DNA of 64,000 nucleotides. Origin: Hymenobacter sublimis (GTDB lineage: Bacteria; Bacteroidota; Bacteroidia; Cytophagales; Hymenobacteraceae). The position numbers were made by a program, and so were the translations under genes. Positions 27,537 through 34,765 of the stretch are shown here, one piece after another. The stretch's first letter is position 1. Each line of letters opens with the position of its first letter. The stretch is taken from assembly GCF_023101345.1 (NCBI RefSeq), contig NZ_CP095848.1, forward strand, positions 991,501 through 1,055,500. The letters are read 5' to 3'. The notes below the pieces were generated by a model that made no database searches, had not been told where the DNA came from, and was given only the letters and a program-made list of their open reading frames with translations.

Positions 27537-29657
27537 ATGCCTTACCGCTACGCCACGCCGCTGCTGCTCTTGCCCGTTGCCGCCTTCGCCCAAACGGCCC
27601 CGCCCGATACCGCCATGCTGCGGCCCCAGGTGCTGCCCGAAGCTACCGTAACCGGCTACGGCCAGCAGCTACCCCTGCGCCGCACCGCCGCCGCTGTGGG
27701 GGTGCTCGATGCCGCCGTGCTGGAGCGGTTTCCGCAGAACGCCCTGACCCAGGCCGTGAATACCCTGCCGGGCGTGCGACTGGAGGAGCGCGCCACGGCT
27801 AGCTACCGGCTCAGTGTACGGGGCAGCACGCTTCGCTCCCCGTTTGGGGTGCGCAACACCAAGGTGTACTACCAAGGCTTACCTTTCACCGAAGCCAGCG
27901 GCAGTACCCCTCTAAATCTGCTCGATCCTAGCCTGTTCGGGGGCATTGAGGTAGTAAAAGGACCGGCGGCCAGCGTGTACGGGGCCGGTACCGGCGGAGC
28001 CGTGCTGCTCACGGGCCGGCGCCCCCTGCTGGGCACTTCCCGAGCCCAGGTGGGCTTCACGGCTGGTAGCTTTGGACTGCGGCGCTATACAGTGGCGGCC
28101 GAAACAGGTACCGCTACTGGCTACCTACGTGCCAGCTACGCCCGCCAGACTCTCGACGGCTACCGCCAACAAAGCGCCCTGCGCCGCGACGTGCTGGCCC
28201 TCGACGGGGAGTGGCAGCCTACGGGCAAGCAGACCATCAGTTTGCACGCCCTGTACTCCGACCTAAACTACCAGCTGCCCGGCGGCCTTACCCGGGCTCA
28301 GTTCGAGGCTAATCCGCGCCAGGCCCGACCGGGTACGACCACCAGCCCTGGCACTGTGCAGCAGCGCGCCTACTATGCTTCGCGCACGGCCTTGCTCGGG
28401 GGTACCCACGAAGCCCGCTTCTCGGAGCGCCTGAGTTTGCGCACTACCTTGTACCTGAGCGGTAGCAGTATCCAGACGCCCTACCTCATTGATTTTGAGC
28501 GCAACACCTTGCTGGGCGGGGGCGGCCGGGTAGTGGCCAGCTACCGCACTACCCTGGCTGGGCGTACGCTCCGTCTTCAGGGTGGGGGAGAGGGGCAAAC
28601 CGGCTTCGAAAGCTCCCGCAACTACCAGAACCGCGCCGGCACCCCTGGTCAACTGCGCTACGACGACGAAATTCGGACGCTTACGGGCTTTGCTTTTGCC
28701 CAGGCCGACTACGAGCTACCCGCCGGGCTGCTGCTCACGGCCGGGGCCAGCTACAACCGCCTGCGCTACCGCATCAGCCGCATTTCCGACGCCGCTACCC
28801 GCCCCGAGGCCTACCAACTGGAGCGCAACTTCCGGCCCGAGGTGTCGCCGCGGGTGGCGCTGCTGCGCGAGTTTGGGCTGGGCTTGTCGGTGTACGGCAG
28901 CATCAGCTCGGGCTTCTCGCCACCCACGGAAGAGGAAATTCGGCCTTCGGACGCTTCCATAAACCGCGCCTTGCAGGCTGAACGTGGCACCAACTACGAG
29001 GTAGGCGCCCGCGGGCAACTCTGGAATGAGCGGGTGCGCTATGATGTGGCCCTCTACGACTTGCGCGTGCGCCAGACAATTACTACCCGCACCACCGACC
29101 AGGGTACTCAGCTATTCGACAATGCCGGCAACACCCGCCAGCGTGGCGCCGAAGCGGCCCTCAGCGGCTGGCTCTGGCGGCCGGCAAGCAGCCTGACCCC
29201 TGGTACCGTAAGTGCTACCCAGGCGGGTGGTACCGGTCTGCGCGCCTTTGTAAGCTACGCCTACAACCACTACCGTTTCGGGAGCTACGAAAGCGGCGGC
29301 AACAATTTCAGCGGCAACCGCCTCACCGGCACGGCGCCCCACACGCTCACCACCGGCCTCGATTTCAGCCAGCAGTTGGGCTTCTACCTTAACCCCACCG
29401 TCAACCACCAAAGCCGCCTGCCCCTCAACGATGCCAACACCGAGTACGCCCCCGGCTACTGGACCTTTGGTAGCCGGGCCGGCTGGCGGCGCGAGCTGCC
29501 GAAAGGACTAGGCCTGGATGTATTCGGAGGAGTTGAAAACGTCACGAACCGCCGCTATTCCCTAGGCAACGACCTTAACGCCTTCGGGGGGCGCTACTTT
29601 CAGCCGGCCCCGGGCCGCAACTGGTACGGCGGCCTGCAACTGGGCTGGCGTTGGTAA
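27537..29657 (+). CDS. TonB-dependent outer-membrane receptor
   Basis: A 706-residue receptor. The short signal peptide (LLLLPVAAFAQ) is followed by a plug domain (RRTAAAVGVLDAAVLERFPQNALTQAVNTLPGV, then GGIEVVKGPAASVYGAGTGGAVLL) and a 22-strand barrel. The C-terminal signature is GLDVFGGVENVTNRRYSLGNDLNAFGGRYFQPAPGRNWYGGLQLGWRW, ending in an aromatic residue as required by the outer-membrane assembly machinery. No N-terminal carboxypeptidase-like domain or SusD partner is present, so a FecA/CirA-like siderophore or cofactor role is more likely than glycan uptake. The substrate is unknown. It is divergent from the porin-like gene. Confidence 0.93.
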   Translation: MPYRYATPLLLLPVAAFAQTAPPDTAMLRPQVLPEATVTGYGQQLPLRRTAAAVGVLDAAVLERFPQNALTQAVNTLPGVRLEERATASYRLSVRGSTLRSPFGVRNTKVYYQGLPFTEASGSTPLNLLDPSLFGGIEVVKGPAASVYGAGTGGAVLLTGRRPLLGTSRAQVGFTAGSFGLRRYTVAAETGTATGYLRASYARQTLDGYRQQSALRRDVLALDGEWQPTGKQTISLHALYSDLNYQLPGGLTRAQFEANPRQARPGTTTSPGTVQQRAYYASRTALLGGTHEARFSERLSLRTTLYLSGSSIQTPYLIDFERNTLLGGGGRVVASYRTTLAGRTLRLQGGGEGQTGFESSRNYQNRAGTPGQLRYDDEIRTLTGFAFAQADYELPAGLLLTAGASYNRLRYRISRISDAATRPEAYQLERNFRPEVSPRVALLREFGLGLSVYGSISSGFSPPTEEEIRPSDASINRALQAERGTNYEVGARGQLWNERVRYDVALYDLRVRQTITTRTTDQGTQLFDNAGNTRQRGAEAALSGWLWRPASSLTPGTVSATQAGGTGLRAFVSYAYNHYRFGSYESGGNNFSGNRLTGTAPHTLTTGLDFSQQLGFYLNPTVNHQSRLPLNDANTEYAPGYWTFGSRAGWRRELPKGLGLDVFGGVENVTNRRYSLGNDLNAFGGRYFQPAPGRNWYGGLQLGWRW

Positions 29658-29841
29658 AAGTTAGCCGGCAAAATAGGTGCGGCTACCACTGCTGCCAGGC
29701 CGGATGCCGGTGGAGTGCAGAAGTCCGCAGTAGCAGTGAAGAAGAGGGTTGGATGAGGCTCACCTGAGCGGATTTTATTGAGACCGAAGTACTAGCTACC
29801 CTTCAGATTTATTACCTTCTCTTCAGTCTGCTGCCTTACTG

Positions 29842-30351
29842 ATGATGCTTACAACTGCTACCATTCAGCTCCTACCCCTGACCACGGAGCACTACCCGGC
29901 CGTGAGTGCTATTTATGCCGAAGGCATAGCCACGGGTCAGGCAACCTTTGCCACCGACGTTCCAGCCTGGGCGGAGTGGGACGCCAGCCACCTACCGCAT
30001 AGCCGGGTTGTAGCTCTGTCTGAAGCCGGGCAGGTAGCAGGCTGGGCGGCCCTGACGCCCGTTTCGGGCCGGTGCGTGTACCGCGGCGTGGCAGAAGTGA
30101 GCGTGTACGTTGGGGCCGCGCATCGGGGCCGGGGAGTAGGGCAGCGGCTGCTGGCGCAACTGGTAGCCGAATCGGAGCAGCACGGAATCTGGACCTTACA
30201 AGCCGGTATCATGCGCCTGAACGCGGCTAGCCTACGCCTGCACGAGCAGGCTGGGTTTCGGCTGGTGGGCGTGCGGGAACGGCTGGGCCAGTTGCAAGGT
30301 CAGTGGCACGACGTCTGTCTGCTGGAGCGCCGGAGCAGGGTAGTCGGGTAG
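29842..30351 (+). CDS. Phosphinothricin-type GNAT acetyltransferase
   Basis: A 169-residue acetyltransferase that opens IQLLPLTTEHYPAVSAIYAEGIATGQATFATDVP. The YRGVAEVSVYVGAAHRGRGVGQRLLAQLV segment holds the acetyl-CoA loop R-G-R-G-V-G. The ASLRLHEQAGFRLVGVRERLGQLQGQWHDV tail is characteristic of the PAT/bar family. Members N-acetylate phosphinothricin-like or methionine-sulfone-like amino acids; whether this one does is not known. The ATG at 29845 is an alternative first codon. Confidence 0.87.
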   Translation: MMLTTATIQLLPLTTEHYPAVSAIYAEGIATGQATFATDVPAWAEWDASHLPHSRVVALSEAGQVAGWAALTPVSGRCVYRGVAEVSVYVGAAHRGRGVGQRLLAQLVAESEQHGIWTLQAGIMRLNAASLRLHEQAGFRLVGVRERLGQLQGQWHDVCLLERRSRVVG

Positions 30352-30360
30352 CCGTTGGTT

Positions 30361-31182
30361 TTAGTCCATGGCGGGTAGCAGCAGAATCGGTAGCTGCCCG
30401 TGCAGTACCACTTGGGAGGTAACGCTACGGTTGAAAAGCTGCCCCAAAAAGCTGCGGCGGCGGGCAATAAGCACCAGCAGATCGGCCTTGGTTTCAGCGG
30501 CGGCCAGCAGAATGCCGGCTGCTATGCGGCGGTGCCGAATGCTATGGCACAGCACCCGGAAGGTAGTACCCTTGGTTAGGCCACTCGCAACAACGGCTTC
30601 AAAAGCTTGGGCACAACTGTCGCTGTTCTCGGGCTCCGCTACGTGCGTTACGGTGAGGTGGGGCTGTAATTGTTCCAACAGCACCTGCACGCCCGCCGAC
30701 TGCACCTTCAACTCAATAGGGCTGTTGTCGGCGGCAATAGTTACGCAGTGCGGGGGCACGGGAGCCTGCGAGGCAATGGGCACCACCAGCAGGGGCGTGC
30801 GGGTAGCGCGCAGCAGCTTCAACGACGTGCTGCTGACCAGTTCATCCGGGGTAGTTTCGGTATCAGGCTTGCCCAAGATTACCAGGGCGGGCGCATGGTG
30901 GCGCACGGCGTCCGCTACGGCGCCCTCTACCCCGTCTACCGCCGATTCAACCGTGGCGCTTACCTTCAGCGGCTGCACCCGCTCCTGCAGGGCTGCCGCA
31001 ATTTCGCCCTCGCTCATGTGGCGGATGGTGCCCGTGAAAGCATCCGGGTCAAGCAAAGTTTCGCGACGGATATGCAGGACAACTAGCGTGGCCTGGGCGG
31101 GCGCGGCCAAAGCCGCTGCGTAGCGCAGGGCATGGTCGGCGGCCGGCGTAAAATCGGTGAGGACGAGGAAAGAAGCTGCCAT
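30361..31182 (-). CDS. Double-domain universal stress protein
   Basis: A 273-residue protein with two UspA domains in tandem. Domain 1 starts FLVLTDFTPAADHALRYAAAL and contains VVLHIRRE and ALVILGKPDTETTPDELVSSTSLKLLRATRTPLLVVP. Domain 2 begins near CVTIAADNSPIELK and ends ADLLVLIARRRSFLGQLFNRSVTSQVVLHGQLPILLLP. The first domain has a partial nucleotide-binding GxPxT-like loop. These proteins respond to general stress; no target is known. It is followed by the acetyltransferase end on the other strand, only 9 bp away. A sibling lies at 33513. Confidence 0.88.
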   Translation of the reverse strand: MAASFLVLTDFTPAADHALRYAAALAAPAQATLVVLHIRRETLLDPDAFTGTIRHMSEGEIAAALQERVQPLKVSATVESAVDGVEGAVADAVRHHAPALVILGKPDTETTPDELVSSTSLKLLRATRTPLLVVPIASQAPVPPHCVTIAADNSPIELKVQSAGVQVLLEQLQPHLTVTHVAEPENSDSCAQAFEAVVASGLTKGTTFRVLCHSIRHRRIAAGILLAAAETKADLLVLIARRRSFLGQLFNRSVTSQVVLHGQLPILLLPAMD

Positions 31183-31446
31183 GGATGGAAGAAGGGTTGG
31201 GAGCGGAAAGCTACGCGTAAGAATTGTATACGCGAAATGCCCAACAGGTGGCAGGTGCTTGGCTTAAAAACTCCCTGCTTTTCACTCACCGCGGCCCAGT
31301 TCCTGACTAGCAGAATAGTTGCCCTCAAAGCCCCCAGCCATGTTTAGGCAGACGGCCTACTTCCTTATACATCCCAACGTGTCCTACTAGTGCTGGGTAT
31401 TGGGCCGCCGCTTCGGGGTGGTTGCTACGCAGTGGGGGCTGGCTTA

Positions 31447-31824
31447 CTAATGGGGTAAATGCTGCCGGACAAAATCGATGGCGAAGGCTTTGATCTGGTC
31501 GCGAGTATCTCGGAAAGCCGTTCGTATTTTGGCCTCCGAGCCAGTAGCGCGGGCGGGGTTAGGAAAGCTATGGTGCAGGCGGGTAGCGGTGGTAGCGCCC
31601 GGCAGCACGGAACAGGTTTCGCGGGCATGGTCGCACACACTCAGCACGAAGTTAAACGGGGTAGTAGCATACTCCATAGCCAGGGTGGAGGTATGGTAGC
31701 TACTATCGACCTCATCTTCGGCCATCATCTGCACCGCCTGTGGGTTGAGCCCGTGAGTTTATACCTCAGCCGAGATGGACACGGATGGCAACTCCTCGGC
31801 AGCGGGTATACCACGTATTACCAT
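31447..31824 (-). pseudogene. Arsenate reductase / low-molecular-weight phosphatase remnant (arsC-like)
   Basis: Only the second half of a thioredoxin-coupled ArsC is open: THGLNPQAVQMMAEDEVD, then a Ser/His-Thr-Ser segment, VCDHARETCSVLPG with the conserved Cys pair, and a typical C-terminal helix. Reading upstream in the same frame, the homologous PSVSISAEV is directly followed by TAA (31759-31761), where the family has Glu or a similar residue in SAGVETHGLNP. The catalytic CxGNSCRSQ loop, which should lie further upstream, is absent; the sequence there changes to the neighbouring terminator. The gene is therefore broken twice, by a nonsense codon and by loss of its N-terminus. ArsC reduces arsenate; this copy cannot. 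Confidence 0.75.
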
Positions 31825-31887
31825 AAAAAAAACACGACCACTCTACGCCTTACTCCTTCAATTTCAGGAGAGTGTAGAGTGGTCGTG
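31824..31887 (-). terminator. Intrinsic terminator of the disordered-protein gene at 31938
   Basis: CACGACCACTCTAC (31833-31846) pairs perfectly with 31874-31887 and, on the minus strand, is followed by about eight Ts. It sits exactly where the missing N-terminal half of the arsC remnant should be. Confidence 0.85.
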
Positions 31888-31937
31888 GTGGTTAGGTGCC
31901 TTCTGGCAAGCAGTTGGCTGCGCCGCTAGCTGATGTT

Positions 31938-32213
31938 CTAGCGGTTGTTATCGTCGATGGGGTTGTTGAAGCCGGGAATGTCCAGCTCGTCACGACGGGT
32001 CGTGTTATCGGCGTCGGGGCCAGCGTTGCCGGCGCCATCCAGCGGAATGCCAGTGGTTTCTTCTTCGAGGCGGGCGGAGGTATCCAGAGTGCCTTCTTCG
32101 TCGCGCTTGTAGCCGTACAGCTCCTCGCGGTGCTTGCGCTGTTCTTCCGTTAAGTTAGCGCCCGAGTTTGGGTCGAGGGCGGCGGCGGGGTCTTGATTTG
32201 GTTCAGTAGCCAT
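31938..32213 (-). CDS. Short disordered acidic protein
   Basis: A 91-residue hydrophilic protein (MATEPNQDPAAALDPNSGAN start, DELDIPGFNNPIDDNNR end) with no hydrophobic core, many Asp/Glu/Asn/Thr, and one short basic helix (EEQRKHREELYGYKRDEEG). It is most likely intrinsically disordered. Together with the similar protein at 32299 it resembles small hydrophilic stress or desiccation proteins, but no family is recognised. It has its own strong terminator. Confidence 0.7.
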   Translation of the reverse strand: MATEPNQDPAAALDPNSGANLTEEQRKHREELYGYKRDEEGTLDTSARLEEETTGIPLDGAGNAGPDADNTTRRDELDIPGFNNPIDDNNR

Positions 32214-32298
32214 GGAAAAGGGTAGGGAAATCAGCGCCTAGCACTGCGCTGCGGCCCGGCGCTGATGTTAATGAATGAGAAGGGCAAAACGCCAACTA

Positions 32299-32814
32299 CT
32301 ATTTGTCTTTGTCATCGCCGGCGAGAAGCTGGCCGTCCGTGCTGGCGCCGGGAATGCCGCGGCCACCATCGGGGCGCAGGGCGCTGAATTCATCGGGGTT
32401 GTCGTTGTTGCCCACGTTCGGGTTGTGAGGCTTTTCATCGTCGTCGCGGGCAGGGCCCTGGCTATGGTTGGCCGGCTCGTTGGTAGCCCAGTTGCGGGTA
32501 CCGCCCCCATAGCGCGGATCGTCCTGAGCCCAGCCTTCGCGCTGCTCATCGTACTCGGCATCCGCTACCTGCCGCACCAAGGAGGGGTCAAGGTTCTGCG
32601 GGACACTGCCGCGCTGCTCTGGGAAAGCCACGGAAGGAGCCGCTTGGCCACCTTGGGTTACACTTTCACCCGAGTGGGTAGGGGTAGTAGTCCGGGCCTC
32701 GGTGGGCTGGTTAGGCTTGCCGAACTCTCCATACTGAGGCGTTCCGGTGGGCGAGTTAGCCGCAGTAGAGTTGGTATCGGGCGTAAAATCGGGGTTTTCT
32801 GGGGTATGTGCCAT
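32299..32814 (-). CDS. Disordered Pro/Asn/Gly-rich hydrophilic protein
   Basis: A 171-residue soluble protein with no predicted core. It is rich in Pro, Thr, Asn, Gly and Asp (MAHTPENPDFTPDTNSTAAN, later NNDNPDEFSALRPDGGRG). A slightly more ordered stretch is LVRQVADAEYDEQREGWAQD in the middle. No signal peptide or motif is seen. It is adjacent to a second disordered protein and between two stress proteins, which suggests but does not prove a stress role. Confidence 0.7.
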   Translation of the reverse strand: MAHTPENPDFTPDTNSTAANSPTGTPQYGEFGKPNQPTEARTTTPTHSGESVTQGGQAAPSVAFPEQRGSVPQNLDPSLVRQVADAEYDEQREGWAQDDPRYGGGTRNWATNEPANHSQGPARDDDEKPHNPNVGNNDNPDEFSALRPDGGRGIPGASTDGQLLAGDDKDK

Positions 32815-32955
32815 GGTGGGTAGAATAGGAAGAGAGAAACAGAAGAGAAAGCGCGGCCTACGTAGCCAGCGCTGCTTCTCATACGTAAATGCCTGACAAA
32901 TGGCGGTACTGAACCATACCGTCGGGTCTTCCTTCTTTTTCTACACCTTCTGTCT

Positions 32956-33243
32956 ATGGCTGCTTCCATCACTCACAACGCTCCCGATCAGGAATTTACA
33001 ATTATTCAGGATGGCTACACGGCTGAGTTAGCCTACAGCCAGCCCCAGCAGGGCGTTATCGATTTCACGCACACGTTCGTGGAAGAGGGCCTCCGGGGTA
33101 AGGGAGTTGCTGAGGAACTGGCCCGCGCGGGCCTCACTTACGCCCGGGAGCAGCAGCTACGGGTGCGCACCAGCTGCGAGTTCATGCAGCATTTTGTGCA
33201 GCGCCACCCCGAGTACCAGGAGCTGCTGGCTCCGGCCGACTAA
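32956..33243 (+). CDS. YidJ-like small GNAT acetyltransferase
   Basis: A 95-residue member of the Acetyltransf_CG group of very short N-acetyltransferases. It shows YTAELAYSQPQQGVIDFTHTFVEEGLRGKGVAEELARAGL, whose R-G-K-G loop binds acetyl-CoA, and ends EFMQHFVQRHPEYQELL, the hallmark C-terminus of this group. Substrate unknown. The length is normal for the family. It is divergent from the disordered-protein gene. Confidence 0.85.
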   Translation: MAASITHNAPDQEFTIIQDGYTAELAYSQPQQGVIDFTHTFVEEGLRGKGVAEELARAGLTYAREQQLRVRTSCEFMQHFVQRHPEYQELLAPAD

Positions 33244-33512
33244 CTGCGTGCTAACCCCTATAGCCTCTATCGCCTGCTGCTCGGGCCCGCATAACGAGCA
33301 AGTGAGGGCAAGTTTGAGGCAAATAGAAAAGGCCTTTTGGGGCCTTAGAAGTTAGTCGACGGGCAAAAAAGCTGATGGAACTAGGTGCAGCAGAAACGGT
33401 TGGGAATAAGATGGTTTTAATGTGGTGTTAATTTCTGGCACTGCCTTAACTCGTAACTTTCTCAGAGACAGTATAGTTTTTCCAGTTCCGTCCAACGCTA
33501 GTGCCTTGCCCC

Positions 33513-34400
33513 ATGCTGACTTTTCATGTCCTGACCGATTTTTCGGCTACGGCGGCCAATGCCCTGCGTTACGCCGAGGTACTGGCTCGTCACCTGGGGG
33601 CGCACCTGCGGCTCTGGCACGTGCTGCCCGAAACAAATGGGGTGGAAGGCCGCTACTTCAGCGCGGCAGCAGGAGGCCTAACGGCTACCGAAAGCGCTCA
33701 GCAGCTGGCTGAGCTGGCCCGTAAAATCAGCAGGTCGGTGCCGTGCACGCACGAAGTCATTACCTCGGATGCCGCCGCGCGCCTAACGGCGGCCATGCGC
33801 AGTAGCGTGGGGCATATTATAGTGGTTGGAAACAGCAACCCGGCTAAGCGAATGACTACTGCCGCTACCAGTACAGCCCTATATGTAGTGCGGCAGGTAG
33901 CCCAGCCGCTGCTGGTGGTGCCTGCTACCTTTCGGGCCGGACCGGTGCCGCGCCGCATTGTGCTGGACACCGACCGGCGCGCTGTACGCCTACCCGCCAC
34001 GGCAGAAACCATTCCGGCCCTACTGGCTCAACTGACGTATGCGCGCTTCCCTCTGACGCTAAGCCACCTGCCCAGCGACGTGGACCACCTGCTCATCCGA
34101 ATCATTCCGGAGGTGGTGGGTATTCACGTGTACACCAGTGAGTTTTCGCCGAAAATGGCTGAAATAGCGGCCCAGTTGCACCAAACGGGCCTATTGCGCG
34201 GCGTAGCGCACACCGTAGCTACTGCCCGCCACCCCAGCATTGAGCAAGGCATCCGGCACGCGGCCGCCCGCTACCGCGCCGACATGCTTTCGTTTGTAAC
34301 CCGCCAGCGCTCCTTTACCGGAACCCAGTTCTTGCAGAGCGTAACGGCTCGCCTGCTCGCTCACAGCCGCATTCCCGTCCTGACCATTGCCGAGGTGTAG
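33513..34400 (+). CDS. Double-domain universal stress protein
   Basis: A 295-residue sibling of the protein at 30361. Domain 1 opens MLTFHVLTDFSATAANALRYAEVLARHLGAHLRLWHVLPE and has GHIIVVGNSNPAKRMTTAATSTALYVVRQVAQPLLVVP. Domain 2 ends RYRADMLSFVTRQRSFTGTQFLQSVTARLLAHSRIPVLTIAEV. The ends of both proteins share the RSF-G-QLF/QFL-SVT pattern, so they are paralogues. The ATG at 33513 is preferred over an in-frame GTG twelve bases upstream because it begins the first beta strand. Confidence 0.85.
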   Translation: MLTFHVLTDFSATAANALRYAEVLARHLGAHLRLWHVLPETNGVEGRYFSAAAGGLTATESAQQLAELARKISRSVPCTHEVITSDAAARLTAAMRSSVGHIIVVGNSNPAKRMTTAATSTALYVVRQVAQPLLVVPATFRAGPVPRRIVLDTDRRAVRLPATAETIPALLAQLTYARFPLTLSHLPSDVDHLLIRIIPEVVGIHVYTSEFSPKMAEIAAQLHQTGLLRGVAHTVATARHPSIEQGIRHAAARYRADMLSFVTRQRSFTGTQFLQSVTARLLAHSRIPVLTIAEV

Positions 34401-34765
34401 CTTCTATTTCCCCCACTTTTATGGTATCTGGCTACGGCTGAGTGTTTCGTCCCCCGCATCTACTAAATACGGCCTGCACTGCCATGCGGGCCGTAGCGCT
34501 TACCAGGTAGCCAGGGGTTTCGTTGAGGAGTAAGCACGCAGCAAAAAGACCCGTAGCTCGGAGGCACCACCAGAGCAGCCGGTGTGCTGATGATAAAGCT
34601 ACTACCTCAACAACACTGCGCCAGACGCTCCGACTGCGTTTTTGCGGAATGTTCAGGCTGACTTCTACAATACCTTCTGCTCCCTCATGTAGAAAAAAAG
34701 TCCGGCCCGCCCACCTTGGAAAACCAAGGAGAACGGGCCGGATCAGGGCGTTTGCTTCTGGATAG
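34401..34765. other. Gap with two hairpins, no gene
   Basis: It contains an 11-bp stem with one wobble at 34468-34495 (TACGGCCTGCA/TGCGGGCCGTA) without a T-run, which may end the stress-protein transcript. It also contains the terminator of the endonuclease gene (separate entry). Nothing else is seen. Confidence 0.5.
34692..34743 (-). terminator. Intrinsic terminator of the endonuclease gene
   Basis: On the minus strand CCGGCCCG with CCTTGG pairs across the loop to CCAAGG and CGGGCCGG, followed by seven Ts (34693-34699 as As on the plus strand). Confidence 0.85.
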
